Counted from the first letter of the stretch, positions 26,889-36,807 are shown. The stretch is 64,000 nt of DNA from Oscillospiraceae bacterium (GCA_017435565.1 JAFSEU010000002.1:53832-117831), one strand, 5' to 3'. The notes: a model not told the origin generated them from the sequence alone. Numbers and translations are program-made.

Positions 26889-27095
26889 TCAGATTTCTTC
26901 ATTTGAAGGTTCAACAAGCTTGTATTTGCCGCTTGCAAATTCTTCAACGGCAGTTTTTACGGGTTTCTGTTCAAGAATCATATTATTCTCATAAAGCTCG
27001 TCTGTAATAAGGCGTGCGCGTTTAGCTACTGCAATTACAAGTGAATAATAGCTTTCATTTTTTGTGATAATCTGTGATACTGAAGGTCTGAGCAT
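26889..27095 (-). CDS. rpoZ: RNA polymerase omega subunit
   Basis: The 68-residue protein matches omega. The N-terminal MLRPSVSQI is followed by NESYYSLVIAVAKRARLI (the conserved S-x-x-x-VA-x-RAR core), then a short acidic end. Omega stabilises the beta-prime subunit. The AAGGG ribosome binding site is good. It sits between gmk and priA, the standard position. Confidence 0.93.
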   Translation of the reverse strand: MLRPSVSQIITKNESYYSLVIAVAKRARLITDELYENNMILEQKPVKTAVEEFASGKYKLVEPSNEEI

Positions 27096-27112
27096 AATAA
27101 AATCCCTTTCTC

Positions 27113-27682
27113 TTATATGTTTTGTGTTTTTTCTTTATTAACTATATTGACGAATTCCTCAACAGCTTCATCAAGTTCATCGTTGATAATTGTATAATCA
27201 TAGAACTTTGAATATTCCAATTCACGCTTTGCTTCAAAAATCCGTTTTGAAAGTGTTTCTTCATCCTCGGTATTGCGCCTGCGCAGACGGTTTTCCAATA
27301 TTTCCTCGGACGGCGGAAGTATAAAAATCATCAAAGCGTCGGGAAAGATTTTTTTAGCATTCATAGCACCAATCACTTCAATTTCAAGAACAACATCCTT
27401 TCCTTGCGCAAGTTTTGATTCAACCTCGCTTTTAAGCGTGCCATAATAGTTGTCGCAGTAGGTTGTATATTCAAGAAGCTCACCGTTTTTGATTCGGCTT
27501 TCAAACTCGTCCTTCGTGAGGAAGTGATAATTCACACCGTCAACCTCACCCTCTCTGGGTTTTCTTGTAGTTGCCGAAACGGAATAAGAAATCTCAATTT
27601 TCTCTCTTACTTTCGAAAGAATAGTGCCCTTGCCTGAACCCGAAGGTCCGGACAGAATAATAAGCTTTGCGTTATTCTTCAT
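27113..27682 (-). CDS. gmk: Guanylate kinase
   Basis: Gmk converts GMP to GDP. From the chosen ATG (27682) the protein has 189 residues, with P-loop [10 protein letters not shown] near residue 9, [14 protein letters not shown] for GMP binding, and a long C-terminal lid. Upstream in-frame starts exist, but the AAGGAGG at about 27689-27695, which is also the coding sequence for the acidic end of RemA, has correct 6-base spacing only to this ATG. The gene overlaps remA by 11 bases. Confidence 0.95.
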   Translation of the reverse strand: MKNNAKLIILSGPSGSGKGTILSKVREKIEISYSVSATTRKPREGEVDGVNYHFLTKDEFESRIKNGELLEYTTYCDNYYGTLKSEVESKLAQGKDVVLEIEVIGAMNAKKIFPDALMIFILPPSEEILENRLRRRNTEDEETLSKRIFEAKRELEYSKFYDYTIINDELDEAVEEFVNIVNKEKTQNI

Positions 27683-27920
27683 CGTCATCCTCCTTATATC
27701 TGCCCCCGATAGTATCAGGCTGAATCGGAGAAAGTATAATGTGGTCACTGTCGGTAATTATAACAGCACGCGTCTTTCTGCCGTAGGTTGCGTCAATAAT
27801 CCTTCCCTGCTCTTTTCCGTCAGAGATAATTCGCTTAATTGGTGCCGAATCAGGGCTGACAATCGCAACTATCCGTGATGACGCTACCATATTTCCGAAT
27901 CCGATGTTTATAAGCTGCAT
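27672..27920 (-). CDS. remA: RemA (DUF370) DNA-binding regulator
   Basis: RemA in Bacillus is a DNA-binding activator of biofilm-matrix and osmoprotection genes. The 82-residue protein is a full-length family member, with [37 protein letters not shown] and [14 protein letters not shown]. Its last codons (KEDDDEE) carry the gmk ribosome binding site. The yicC-remA-gmk order is a long-standing Firmicutes synteny. What it regulates in this host is unknown. Confidence 0.94.
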   Translation of the reverse strand: MQLINIGFGNMVASSRIVAIVSPDSAPIKRIISDGKEQGRIIDATYGRKTRAVIITDSDHIILSPIQPDTIGGRYKEDDDEE

Positions 27921-27940
27921 AAATTCTGCCTTTCAACAAA

Positions 27941-28819
27941 TTATTCGATATTTTGAATCTGTTCTCTGATTTTTTCAATTTCAGATTTCATATCCACAAC
28001 CTTGCGTGTGATTGATAAATCCTGAGCTTTTGAACCGATTGTATTTGTTTCTCTGTTCATTTCCTGAATCAGAAAATCAAGCTTTCTTCCTACCGGAATA
28101 TCTTCACAAAGCATTTCTCTGAACTGTGAAATGTGGCTGCGAAGTCTGACAGTTTCTTCATCAACAGCGACCTTTTCGGAAAAAATTGCAGCCTCTGTAA
28201 GAATACGCTGTTCATCGATATTTGTATCACCGAGAATTTCTTTGAGCTTGTTATAAAGCTTGCTTCGGTAATTTTCAGTCAGCCTGGGCGACTGTTCTTC
28301 AACAAACGAAACCATATCTTCAAGACAACTGAGCTTGTCGGAAAGGTCTGCTTTAAGACGCTCACCTTCAGTTATACGCATGGTGACAAATTTATCAAGA
28401 GCATCGGACGCGACCTTTGAAACGCAGTCCCAGATTACTTCCTCATCGTCAACGGTTTTCTGAACGGTAAAAACATCAGGAAGACGCATAATATGCGAAA
28501 GTGCAAGGTCATTACGAAGATTAAGCTCTTCATTCACGTTGTTAAGCGCATTGATATATCCGTGTGCAATAGATTTGTTTACCTCAACAAGTGCGTCCTT
28601 GCCTTCTGTATTGAAAATGGTTACATTCACTTCAACCTTGCCTCTGGAGACCTTTCCCTGCAAAAAGGATTTCAGTTTTTCTTCAAGATATCCGTAGGCT
28701 CTGGGAATACGGGCTGAGAATTCATAATAGCGGTGGTTTACGGCACGAATTTCCACAAGAATATCTCTTCCGTCGATAATTTCCTGTGCTCTGCCGTAGC
28801 CTGTCATACTTCTGAGCAT
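27941..28819 (-). CDS. yicC: YicC family endoribonuclease
   Basis: The 292-residue protein has the YicC N-terminal domain (MLRSMTGYGRAQ, then VEIRAVNHRY) and the DUF1732 C-terminal domain ending in EMNRETNTIGSKAQD and VDMKSEIEKIREQIQNIE. The E. coli protein is an RNase involved in sRNA turnover; the role in Clostridia is less clear. It is the first gene of the long operon running to rsgA and has its own strong promoter. Confidence 0.93.
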   Translation of the reverse strand: MLRSMTGYGRAQEIIDGRDILVEIRAVNHRYYEFSARIPRAYGYLEEKLKSFLQGKVSRGKVEVNVTIFNTEGKDALVEVNKSIAHGYINALNNVNEELNLRNDLALSHIMRLPDVFTVQKTVDDEEVIWDCVSKVASDALDKFVTMRITEGERLKADLSDKLSCLEDMVSFVEEQSPRLTENYRSKLYNKLKEILGDTNIDEQRILTEAAIFSEKVAVDEETVRLRSHISQFREMLCEDIPVGRKLDFLIQEMNRETNTIGSKAQDLSITRKVVDMKSEIEKIREQIQNIE

Positions 28820-28906
28820 AATTTTTCATATCCTTAATCTTATTAGATTTGATTTATAATGTTCTTTATAAAAGCACATACTATCCGACATTATATATCA
28901 AATTAC

Positions 28907-28935
28907 ATTATACCATTGTGTTCAGAAAAATGCAA
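28907..28935 (-). promoter_or_regulatory. Sigma-A promoter for the yicC-rsgA operon
   Basis: TTGCAT (28930-28935) and TATAAT (28907-28912), spacer 17, on the minus strand. The leader to yicC is about 85 bases. Over the next 12 kb most genes overlap or lie within 30 bases of each other, so this promoter probably serves the whole set. Confidence 0.75.
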
Positions 28936-28960
28936 GTATTTTTAATAAATTTAACGACAA

Positions 28961-29000
28961 AAATAAATCCCGACTTTCTCTAAAAAAGACAATCGGGATT
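28961..29000 (-). terminator. Terminator after cysK
   Basis: Arms AATCCCGA (28966-28973) and TCGGGATT (28993-29000) pair around a 19-base loop that can itself pair partly (CTTT/AAAG). The minus strand then has a T-rich stretch. It ends the lon-engB-lysA-cysK unit. Confidence 0.7.
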
Positions 29001-29005
29001 CATTA

Positions 29006-29938
29006 TTATATATTGCCGAACAAATCTGTCGAAAGATATCTGTCGCCCGAATCAGGCATAATTACAGCGATGGTTTTATGCAGATTTTCACTGCGACCAG
29101 CAATCTGCAAAGCGGCACACAATGCGGCACCTGATGAAATTCCGACAAGAAGCCCTTCGGTTTTCGCAATATCGCGTGAAGCCTTATACGCATCATCATC
29201 ACTCACAGCAATAACTTCATCAATAACACTCATATCAAGTATATCAGGTTTAAAGCCTGCACCGATTCCCTGTAGCTTGTGTGACCCTTTTCTGCCTGTT
29301 GTCAGAAAAGGTGAGCTAAGCGGCTCGACACCGATAATTTTAACCGAAGGCTTAAGTTTTTTCAAATAAGCACCCGTACCGCTGACAGTACCACCCGTGC
29401 CAATGCCGCCGACAAGAATATCAACTGTTCCGTCGGTATCTTCATAAATTTCAGGACCTGTAGTATTATAATGTGCTTGAGCATTCGCTTTGTTTTCAAA
29501 CTGACCGAGAATAATGCAGTTTTCATAACTGCTTTCAAGCTCTTTGGCTTTTTCAATTGCACCCGACATTCCCTTTGATGCTTCAGTCAGCACAATTTCG
29601 GCACCGTATGCAGCAAGAAGCTTTCTGCGTTCAATGCTCATACTCTCGGGCATCGTCAATATAACGCGATATCCTCTTGCGCTCGCAATTGCTGCAAGTG
29701 CAATACCTGTATTACCGCTTGTTGGCTCAATTATAATACTGTTTTTGGATAATCTGCCTGTTCTTTCAGCTTCAAGAATCATATATAGTGCAGCCCTGTC
29801 CTTAATACTTCCGGCAGGGTTAAAGTATTCGGCTTTTCCTAAAATTTTCGCATCAATATTGTAGTGCCTGACGAATCTTTCAAGTGAAAACAGCGGAGTT
29901 TTACCGATACATTCGGTAATATTATTATAAACTCTCAT
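29006..29938 (-). CDS. cysK: Cysteine synthase A (O-acetylserine sulfhydrylase)
   Basis: This PLP enzyme makes cysteine from O-acetylserine and sulfide. The 310-residue protein has the PLP-lysine motif PAGSIKDRAA near 42-51, the substrate-binding loop TSGNTGIAL near 74, and the phosphate-cradle loop GIGTGGTVSGTG near 176. It overlaps lysA by one base. It could in principle be a related beta-replacing enzyme, but the motif set is that of CysK. Confidence 0.9.
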   Translation of the reverse strand: MRVYNNITECIGKTPLFSLERFVRHYNIDAKILGKAEYFNPAGSIKDRAALYMILEAERTGRLSKNSIIIEPTSGNTGIALAAIASARGYRVILTMPESMSIERRKLLAAYGAEIVLTEASKGMSGAIEKAKELESSYENCIILGQFENKANAQAHYNTTGPEIYEDTDGTVDILVGGIGTGGTVSGTGAYLKKLKPSVKIIGVEPLSSPFLTTGRKGSHKLQGIGAGFKPDILDMSVIDEVIAVSDDDAYKASRDIAKTEGLLVGISSGAALCAALQIAGRSENLHKTIAVIMPDSGDRYLSTDLFGNI

Positions 29939-31239
29939 CAGATATCATTCCTTATTAAATCTTCATAGGTTTCGCCCTTGACAATCACTTTGTCAAGACC
30001 GTTGGACGAAATCATAACAACAGCAGGTCTGGGGTTGCGGTTATAATTTGACGACATTGAATAATTGTATGCTCCCGTTGAAAAAACAGCAATTATATCA
30101 CCGCTTTCAGCTTTCTGCAAAGGCATATTTTCACCGATTTTGTCACCGCCTTCACAGCATTTTCCCGCAATTGTAACTTTTTCTGTCTTTTCTTGAGCCG
30201 CCTTGTTGGCAACACACGCTTCATACTCAGACTGATAAAGCGCGTATCTCGGATTGTCGCACATTCCGCCGTCAACGAGCACATAATTGCATATATCGGG
30301 AATCGACTTGACAGCGCTTACCGAATACAGAGTAATTCCCGCAGCACCGACAATTGACCTTCCCGGTTCAACAATAATATAAGGTGTTGCAACAGAAAGC
30401 TTTTCGCACTCTGCAATCAATGCTCTTGACACACCCTCCATATATTCAACATAAGGCTTCGGGTCATCGTTCTGTGTATATTTTATGCCAAAGCCGCCAC
30501 CGAGATTCAGCTCCTTGATATCGTATGATAATTCATCGGAAATTTTCTTGATGAACTGAACCATAACCTCAGCCGCAAGCTCAAACGGTTGTGAATCAAA
30601 AATCTGCGAACCTATATGGCAATGAAGACCGACAAGCTTGATGTTATTATGTTCAAGACAGAACTTTACGGCTTCAAACGCTTCACCGTTGGGAAGTGCA
30701 AACCCGAATTTACTGTCAATCTTTCCCGTCTTGATAAAGTCGTGAGTGTGCGCATCAATGCCGGGCTTTACTCTGAGCATTACGTTTGCGGTTACACCCT
30801 TTTCCAAAGCAATCCTGTCAATATTCTCAAGCTCGGTAAGGTTGTCGGCAACAATTCGACCGACGCCGCTGTCGATTGCAAGAGTAATTTCAGCAATTGA
30901 CTTGCTGTTTCCGTGGAAACAGATTTTATCTGTATCAAAATCAACCGAAAGCGCAGTATAAAGCTCGCCACCCGAAACCACATCAATACCGATGCCTTCA
31001 TCCTTGCAGATACGGTAAATTTCCTTGCAGGAAAACGCCTTGCTTGCATAGCAAACCAGACCGTTTGAGTTATAAAAACGCTCGATAGCATTCTTATAGC
31101 TTCTTATATTTTCTCTTATCAGCGATTCACTCATTACATAAAGCGGTGTGGAATACTTCTGTGCAAGCATTGCTGTATCAACTCCGTCAATTGTAAGATT
31201 ACCGTTATCATTTATACCATAGCAGTCATATAAAAACAT
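29938..31239 (-). CDS. lysA: Diaminopimelate decarboxylase
   Basis: LysA performs the last step of lysine synthesis with PLP. The 433-residue fold-III protein has the PLP lysine in VCYASKAFS near 60, HCHIGSQ near 200, LNLGGGFGIKY near 240, IVEPGRSIVGAAG near 290, and the C-terminal Cys of the partner active site (VDGGMCDNPR and GKCCEGGD). I use the ATG at 31239 rather than a TTG three codons upstream. The gene overlaps cysK by one base and follows engB by 20. Confidence 0.94.
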   Translation of the reverse strand: MFLYDCYGINDNGNLTIDGVDTAMLAQKYSTPLYVMSESLIRENIRSYKNAIERFYNSNGLVCYASKAFSCKEIYRICKDEGIGIDVVSGGELYTALSVDFDTDKICFHGNSKSIAEITLAIDSGVGRIVADNLTELENIDRIALEKGVTANVMLRVKPGIDAHTHDFIKTGKIDSKFGFALPNGEAFEAVKFCLEHNNIKLVGLHCHIGSQIFDSQPFELAAEVMVQFIKKISDELSYDIKELNLGGGFGIKYTQNDDPKPYVEYMEGVSRALIAECEKLSVATPYIIVEPGRSIVGAAGITLYSVSAVKSIPDICNYVLVDGGMCDNPRYALYQSEYEACVANKAAQEKTEKVTIAGKCCEGGDKIGENMPLQKAESGDIIAVFSTGAYNYSMSSNYNRNPRPAVVMISSNGLDKVIVKGETYEDLIRNDI

Positions 31240-31259
31240 ATATGTCAAAATTCCTTTCG

Positions 31260-31847
31260 TTATACTTCATCGGCAATATCAGAAATAATCTCTCTGATAA
31301 TATCGGCACCTTCGCCGCTTTGAGCAGAAAACTCAATCACAGTAATGTCATCAAAGCAAGGAATCTCACTTTTAAAAGCTTCCATACGCTTTGCACGCTC
31401 GGACTTTTTCAGCTTATCCGCCTTGGTGAGAACGATGATGAAGGGAAATTCGTTATCAATGAGAAAATCAATCATCATCAGGTCATCACTTGAAGGCGGA
31501 TGTCTGTAATCAATCAGCTGTATAACAACGCCGATATTACGCTCGCTTGCAAAATATCCTTCAATAAGTCTTGACCATCTGAGCTTTTCGCTGTGCGAAA
31601 CCTTTGCGTAGCCATAGCCGGGCAAATCAGCAAGATATACATTATCAAGCTTATAGAAGTTTATTGTAGCGGTTTTTCCGGGCACGGAGCTTGTCCGAGC
31701 CAGTGACTTTTTGTTGACAATCTTATTTATAAGCGATGATTTGCCGACATTTGACCTTCCCGAAAAAACTATTTCGGTAACGTCGCTTTCGGGCAGCTGT
31801 TTAGGCTCGCCGAAAGATTTATAAAATTCAGATTTATTAAAATTCAT
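31260..31847 (-). CDS. engB: Ribosome biogenesis GTP-binding protein EngB (YsxC)
   Basis: EngB assists 50S assembly. The 195-residue protein has the G1 motif GRSNVGKSSLI near 31, G3 DLPGYGYA near 75 and G4 TKADK near 141. The lon-ysxC adjacency is the Bacillus arrangement. It lies 19 bases past lon. Confidence 0.95.
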   Translation of the reverse strand: MNFNKSEFYKSFGEPKQLPESDVTEIVFSGRSNVGKSSLINKIVNKKSLARTSSVPGKTATINFYKLDNVYLADLPGYGYAKVSHSEKLRWSRLIEGYFASERNIGVVIQLIDYRHPPSSDDLMMIDFLIDNEFPFIIVLTKADKLKKSERAKRMEAFKSEIPCFDDITVIEFSAQSGEGADIIREIISDIADEV

Positions 31848-31866
31848 TATTACACCGTCACTAAAA

Positions 31867-34266
31867 TTAAACTGTCAGTAAATTTTCACAGCGCTTGTTT
31901 GACTGAGGCAATATATACTGTTCATCTTCACCCTCGTTTTGTCTGCACAAAGCAATTTTAAGCACCTCATCAATGCTTGAAACAAAAACGAAATCAACAT
32001 TTTGCTTTACCGTTTCGTCCACCTCTTCAAGGTCAGGTCTGTTTCCGGCGGGCGCGATTACGGTTTTTATGCCGTTACGGTACGCCGCCATCGACTTTTC
32101 ACGCAGACCGCCAATGGGAAGCACCTTACCGTGAAGCGTGATTTCTCCAGTCATTGCGACATCACAACGAACAGGTGTTTTTGAAAGTGCGGAAACCATA
32201 GCGGTAATCATTGTAACTCCTGCAGAAGGGCCGTCTTTCGGAACAGCACCCTCAGGTGCGTGGATATGAATATCGTTATTTTTATAGAACTGCGGGTCGA
32301 TTGAATATTCATTGCTGTTGAATCTGCACCAGCTTACCGCAAGCTTTGCACTTTCCTTCATAACATCGCCCAAAGATCCTGTCAATTCAACTGCGCCTTT
32401 ACCTTCAAGAACAAGAGCTTCAAGAGGCATCAGCACGCCGCCGGACGCCGTCCATGCAAGCCCATTCACGACACCAATCTGATCTTTTTCTGACCTTTCA
32501 TCACCGTGATATTTCCTCACACCGAGATAATTTTCAATATTTGCAATTGTGAATTTGACCGACTTTGCACTGTTTTCTACAATTTCCTTGGCAGCCTTTC
32601 GGCAAAGCTTTGAAATTGTACGCTCAAGTGTACGCACACCGGCCTCGCGCGTATAGCTGTCAATAAGCATATAGAGTACATCATCGCTGATTTTGAGCTG
32701 CGACTTTTTCAGACCATTAGCCTTAATCATTTTGGGCACAAGATGCTTTTTGGCAATATTGAATTTTTCTTCCCTTGTGTAGCTGGAAAGTTCAATAATT
32801 TCCATTCTGTCGTGCAAAGGCTCAGGAATATTTCCTTCAACGTTTGCTGTTGTAACAAACATAACCTTGCTCAAATCAAAAGGTATTTCAAGATAATGGT
32901 CACGGAACTCGCAGTTCTGTTCAGAGTCAAGCACTTCAAGCATTGCAGATGCAGGGTCGCCCTTGAAGTCATTACTCATTTTGTCGATTTCATCGAGCAG
33001 AATCAACGGATTCATCGTACCCGCCTTTGAAATTGCATTTAGAATTCTTCCCGGCATTGATCCGATATAGGTTTTTCTGTGACCTCTGATATCAGCTTCA
33101 TCCTTAACACCGCCGAGAGAAACACGGACATATTTCCTGCCAAGCGCTTTTGCAACCGACTTTCCGATTGAGGTTTTACCAACGCCGGGAGGTCCGACAA
33201 GACAGATTATATTCGGAGGATTTTCATCAGAAAGCGACTGCACCGAAATAGTCTCTAATATGCGTTCCTTGACCTTTTCCATTCCGAAATGGTCTTTATC
33301 AAGCGTTTTGCGCGCTTTTTCAATGTCAATCTTATCGCTTGAGTACTTATTCCAAGGCAAATCAAGCACCGTATCAAGATAATTTCTGATAACAAATGCC
33401 TCCTGAGAGTTTGCGGGCATTTTCATCAATCGATCTGCTTCCTTTATAAGCTTTTCGGTATCTTTTTCAGACAACCCAATTTTACAGATACGGTCAATAT
33501 ACGAGATTACTTCCTCGTTTACGTTGTCATCCTCGCCAAGCTGCTGGGCAATCACGTTCATCTGCTCACGAAGATAATACTCGTGCTGCGAACGATCGAT
33601 ATTTTCCTTGACCTTGTCCCTGATTTCTTTTTCAATCGAAAGAATTTCAATTTCCGCACAAAGCGCACTGTAAAGCATCGTCAGCTTTGTGATGATATTT
33701 CCTGCTTCAAGAAGCTGCTGCTTAATTTCATATGAAAAAGCAGTATTGAATACAATGCTTTCAAAAAGCCTGAACGGATTCGGCTGATTCATCACCAGAG
33801 AAAGAAGCTCAGACGGCATCTTGGGCATATATGACGCATAATCGGAAAAAGCGTCCTTCACACTTCTGATGACAGCGTCTATTTCGCTTTCATCATATTT
33901 TGTTCTTGCGTAATTGTTCATAAGTTTTACATCAGCGTAAAACATATTTTCAGTATCGTAAAGCGATACCATTTTAGCCTTATGAAGACCCTCAACAAGA
34001 ACCCTTGTAACGCCTTCTTTTGTTTTTATAAATTGCTTTACTTCGCAGACAACACCGATTTTATAAAGGTCGGATATTTTAGGTTCCTCTACAAAAACAT
34101 CTCTTTGCGTGATGAGAAAAATCTTCCTGTCGCCATTCATTGCCTCTTTCACAGCTCTTACAGAGCGTTTTCGGGCAACATCAAAGTGCAGAACAATATT
34201 CGGAAAAGCAACCACACCTCTTAAAGGAAGCATTGGTATATAATTCAGATTGTTGTTATCCATCAA
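31867..34266 (-). CDS. lon: ATP-dependent Lon protease
   Basis: Lon is a homohexameric AAA+ serine protease for damaged and regulatory proteins. The 799-residue protein has the N-terminal substrate-binding LON domain (about 10-205), Walker [10 protein letters not shown] near 355, Walker [11 protein letters not shown], and the proteolytic Ser-Lys dyad, with Ser in [11 protein letters not shown] near 680 and Lys about 43 residues later. A good AGGAG ribosome binding site precedes the ATG. It heads lon-engB-lysA-cysK. No CtsR or HrcA box was recognised near the promoter. Confidence 0.97.
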   Translation of the reverse strand: MMDNNNLNYIPMLPLRGVVAFPNIVLHFDVARKRSVRAVKEAMNGDRKIFLITQRDVFVEEPKISDLYKIGVVCEVKQFIKTKEGVTRVLVEGLHKAKMVSLYDTENMFYADVKLMNNYARTKYDESEIDAVIRSVKDAFSDYASYMPKMPSELLSLVMNQPNPFRLFESIVFNTAFSYEIKQQLLEAGNIITKLTMLYSALCAEIEILSIEKEIRDKVKENIDRSQHEYYLREQMNVIAQQLGEDDNVNEEVISYIDRICKIGLSEKDTEKLIKEADRLMKMPANSQEAFVIRNYLDTVLDLPWNKYSSDKIDIEKARKTLDKDHFGMEKVKERILETISVQSLSDENPPNIICLVGPPGVGKTSIGKSVAKALGRKYVRVSLGGVKDEADIRGHRKTYIGSMPGRILNAISKAGTMNPLILLDEIDKMSNDFKGDPASAMLEVLDSEQNCEFRDHYLEIPFDLSKVMFVTTANVEGNIPEPLHDRMEIIELSSYTREEKFNIAKKHLVPKMIKANGLKKSQLKISDDVLYMLIDSYTREAGVRTLERTISKLCRKAAKEIVENSAKSVKFTIANIENYLGVRKYHGDERSEKDQIGVVNGLAWTASGGVLMPLEALVLEGKGAVELTGSLGDVMKESAKLAVSWCRFNSNEYSIDPQFYKNNDIHIHAPEGAVPKDGPSAGVTMITAMVSALSKTPVRCDVAMTGEITLHGKVLPIGGLREKSMAAYRNGIKTVIAPAGNRPDLEEVDETVKQNVDFVFVSSIDEVLKIALCRQNEGEDEQYILPQSNKRCENLLTV

Positions 34267-34328
34267 AATCTCCTATCCACATATGCAAAAAATAAATATT
34301 TATGAATCTTTATCTATGATACCTGTTA

Positions 34329-34357
34329 ATTATAGCGTATCTTATCATAATTTGCAA
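34329..34357 (-). promoter_or_regulatory. Sigma-A promoter for lon
   Basis: TTGCAA (34352-34357) and TATAAT (34329-34334), spacer 17, on the minus strand, about 60 bases before the lon start. Confidence 0.8.
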
Positions 34358-34386
34358 GCGTAATATTTTAGAATTTTCATTCCCAG

Positions 34387-34427
34387 AAAAACATTATGCC
34401 GCCGAAAGTGCAAATCGACGGCATAAT
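34387..34427 (-). terminator. Terminator after the ABC transporter operon
   Basis: Arms ATTATGCCG (34393-34401) and CGGCATAAT (34419-34427) form a perfect 9-bp stem, followed on the minus strand by TGTTTTT. Confidence 0.85.
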
Positions 34428-34439
34428 ATTATTGTTTCA

Positions 34440-35294
34440 TCAAAGCGAGAGTCTCTTTTCAATAAGCTTTGCGCTTATAAGATAGAACCCCAGGGAGATT
34501 GCCAAATACACAAAAGTTGACACATAACACAAGCTACCCATAATCTCTTCAAAATTTTCATGGGAATCAAGTGGGCCTGCATTATTTGATAAAAAAGCAA
34601 GAACAAATCCGAGAATAAATGTGGTGGCTGTATTCATAAAACCAAACACCACAAACTGAATAATTACTTTTGCTCCGCCGCTAACCTTAAGCACAGTCTG
34701 AGAAATAATCAAGGTAAATCCCGCAAGGAAAATATAATATATCAGCTGTGAGGTAATAGCGAGGAAGTAACCAAGAAAATCGATGCCGGTTTCTTCAAGC
34801 AGAGGCCAGATAATATCCTCAAAAATCATTATTAAATCTTCATCATAAAGCCATGATGATATATTTATATCAGCAATTATCAGAAGAAATGCAATTACGC
34901 CATAAAGCGAAAAGATAACAAATGATGTGATATATTTGGCACCAAGAATTGCATATGAACTGTTTGGAGTCAGAAAAACATTATATCCCTGTTTTTTGCA
35001 GAAATCGTTATTCATAGTCACAAGTGAAAATATGACAACGAAAATCGTCGCAGAAAAAACCGCAATTAGCAAAAGCACCATTGAAAATGTATACATCTGC
35101 GAACCAATGGAATACAGTATATATTCTGATGAATCATAATAATCAGCATAGCTGCCGTTGTAATTGTCAATTGAATTAAACTTCATAATCACCGCGCCGA
35201 TGCCATACGTTGCTTCAAGAAGGGTTACTGCACCAAGAACAATCAGCACAGCGTTTGAGATTTTGATGAACTCATATTTTAACAGCTTAAGCAT
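34440..35294 (-). CDS. ABC-2 type transporter permease
   Basis: The 284-residue protein has six strongly hydrophobic segments and a large loop after the first, typical of ABC-2 permeases that partner with a separate ATPase. The AAGGAGG ribosome binding site is inside the last codons of the ATPase gene, and the ATG overlaps its stop (ATGCTTAA), which sets the start 10 codons inside the longest frame. The substrate is unknown; similar pairs export peptides, lipids or antibiotics, or act in cell-envelope stress. Confidence 0.85.
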   Translation of the reverse strand: MLKLLKYEFIKISNAVLIVLGAVTLLEATYGIGAVIMKFNSIDNYNGSYADYYDSSEYILYSIGSQMYTFSMVLLLIAVFSATIFVVIFSLVTMNNDFCKKQGYNVFLTPNSSYAILGAKYITSFVIFSLYGVIAFLLIIADINISSWLYDEDLIMIFEDIIWPLLEETGIDFLGYFLAITSQLIYYIFLAGFTLIISQTVLKVSGGAKVIIQFVVFGFMNTATTFILGFVLAFLSNNAGPLDSHENFEEIMGSLCYVSTFVYLAISLGFYLISAKLIEKRLSL

Positions 35295-36480
35295 TGTCAG
35301 CACCTCCTTCATCGGTGTTTTCATTACTGCTTATATCAAAAAATTCGTCGACCTTTGCATTTTCTGAAATCTGCTCAAATCCGGAAATGCTGTCAAATTC
35401 GTTGATATTTCTGTCAATTGACGCATCATTAACTGCTGTTTCAGTTAAAGGTGCATTATTTTGAGAATTAATATTAGCAGCAAAATTTTCAGAGACTATA
35501 TTGTTCTGAGGCATTGGCAAAGGATGCTGCACCGCCTGTTGCTGTTGGTTCTGCGGTGGCCACTGCTGATACTGCGGGTACTGAGGTACATTCTGACCGT
35601 ACTGAGGATACTGCGGATACGCCTGATTATTCTGCATAGGCTGCGGATACTGAGGATTCTGAGGATACTGGGGATATTGCGGCATACCCTGCTGCGGGTA
35701 TTGTGGATACTGAGGATACATCGGAACAGGCTGACCGTACGGAACGCCCATATTGCCCTGTTGCATATTTGCATAAGGATTAAAGTTCATACCGCCATAA
35801 ATCTCGCGATACAGGTCAGAAATTGATTTGTTGTTGGCCTGTCTGATTTCGTTTATATCACCGCTGATGATAATCCTGCCGTTACGAACCATAACAACAT
35901 CGTGCACGATAGGTTCAAGCTCATCAAAAAGATGGCTGGATATTAGAAAACAGCTGCCTTGCGAAGAAGCAGAAGCTATGATTGAGCTGATTATCTGGTC
36001 TCTTGCAATCACATCAATACCATTCAAAGGTTCATCAAGCATAATGACCTTTGCACGCCTTGCCAATGTTGCAGCAATCTTAAGCTTAGCGTTCATACCG
36101 GAAGAGAGAGACTTAACCTTAAGTTTTTCGGAAAGCTCCATATATGAAAGAAGCTTTTTGTAATAATCAATATCAAAATCGTCGAAAAAATCCTTATGAT
36201 ATTTTCCGACATCACGAATCGACATAAAATTATAGTAATAAGGTTCGGTAGGCATATAAGCTATATCCGCCCTTGTTTTGACGTTTATCGGAACACCGTT
36301 AAATAAAATCAGACCGCTTTCGGGCTTTACAAGACCTGCGGCAGCTTTCATCATTGTTGTTTTTCCGCTCCCGTTCGGGCCGATTAAAGCATATAGCTTT
36401 CCTTGCGCAAATTCAAGCGAAACATTATCAAGCACAGGAATACCGTTATAAATTTTGGTTACATTCTGAAATTTAAGCAT
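35287..36480 (-). CDS. ABC transporter ATPase with a proline/glutamine/tyrosine-rich tail
   Basis: Residues 1-215 are a normal ABC ATPase: Walker A GPNGSGKTT at 34-42, the signature LSSGMNAKLK near 125-134, Walker B VIMLDEPLNGID at 145-156, and the switch His in ISSHLF. Residues about 234-327 are a low-complexity repeat of YPQ units (YPQYPQYPQ, NPQYPQPMQ and the like), followed by an acidic 70-residue end. ABC ATPases of this class normally stop near residue 230, so this tail of about 165 residues is exceptional. It heads the operon with the permease and has an AAGGAGA ribosome binding site. Confidence 0.88.
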   Translation of the reverse strand: MLKFQNVTKIYNGIPVLDNVSLEFAQGKLYALIGPNGSGKTTMMKAAAGLVKPESGLILFNGVPINVKTRADIAYMPTEPYYYNFMSIRDVGKYHKDFFDDFDIDYYKKLLSYMELSEKLKVKSLSSGMNAKLKIAATLARRAKVIMLDEPLNGIDVIARDQIISSIIASASSQGSCFLISSHLFDELEPIVHDVVMVRNGRIIISGDINEIRQANNKSISDLYREIYGGMNFNPYANMQQGNMGVPYGQPVPMYPQYPQYPQQGMPQYPQYPQNPQYPQPMQNNQAYPQYPQYGQNVPQYPQYQQWPPQNQQQQAVQHPLPMPQNNIVSENFAANINSQNNAPLTETAVNDASIDRNINEFDSISGFEQISENAKVDEFFDISSNENTDEGGADNA

Positions 36481-36601
36481 TTTCTTCTCCTTATTATAAA
36501 AATGAAAATACCTGATTTTAGATAATGAGATAAATAATCTATCAAAAATATTTTACTACATTTTGCATATAAATGCAATAAAAATATTTTTTAAAAAACA
36601 C

Positions 36602-36630
36602 TTGCAATTAACAAATATATGTGATATAAT
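36602..36630 (+). promoter_or_regulatory. Promoter for tRNA-Ser and tRNA-Ala
   Basis: TTGCAA (36602-36607) and TATAAT (36625-36630), 17-base spacer, on the plus strand, 43 bases before the tRNA-Ser 5' end. Confidence 0.8.
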
Positions 36631-36673
36631 ATTTAAGCTGATTCGGAGATTTGTTGTTCCGTGTCAAATTTAC

Positions 36674-36765
36674 GGAGATGTATCGAAGTGGTCATAACGA
36701 GAACGACTCGAAATCGTTTTGACGTGATGAGCGTCACGTGGGTTCGAATCCCACCATCTCCGCCA
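36674..36765 (+). tRNA. tRNA-Ser(CGA)
   Basis: The acceptor arms GGAGATG/CATCTCC, the anticodon stem AACGA/TCGTT with loop CTCGAAA (anticodon CGA, for UCG codons), a class II variable arm (GACGTG…CGTC) and the T-arm GGGTTCGAATCCC are all present. CCA is encoded at 36763-36765. Confidence 0.96.
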
Positions 36766-36807
36766 GATTTTTTTCGGGAGTTAATTCTCCCGATTTTTAT
36801 AAACAAA

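Noticed and set aside
34267..34440. Search for heat-shock operators (CIRCE or CtsR boxes) before lon
   Set aside because: No inverted repeat or heptad repeat resembling either operator was seen between the promoter and start.
35540..35760. Repeats of short CTGCGGATACTGAGG-like units that might suggest a CRISPR array
   Set aside because: The units are codon repeats for YPQ inside a coding frame, without unique spacers.
35461..35826. Arginine/leucine-rich repeat frame on the plus strand
   Set aside because: It is the shadow of the YPQ repeat in the ABC ATPase gene; it has no ribosome binding site and an implausible composition.
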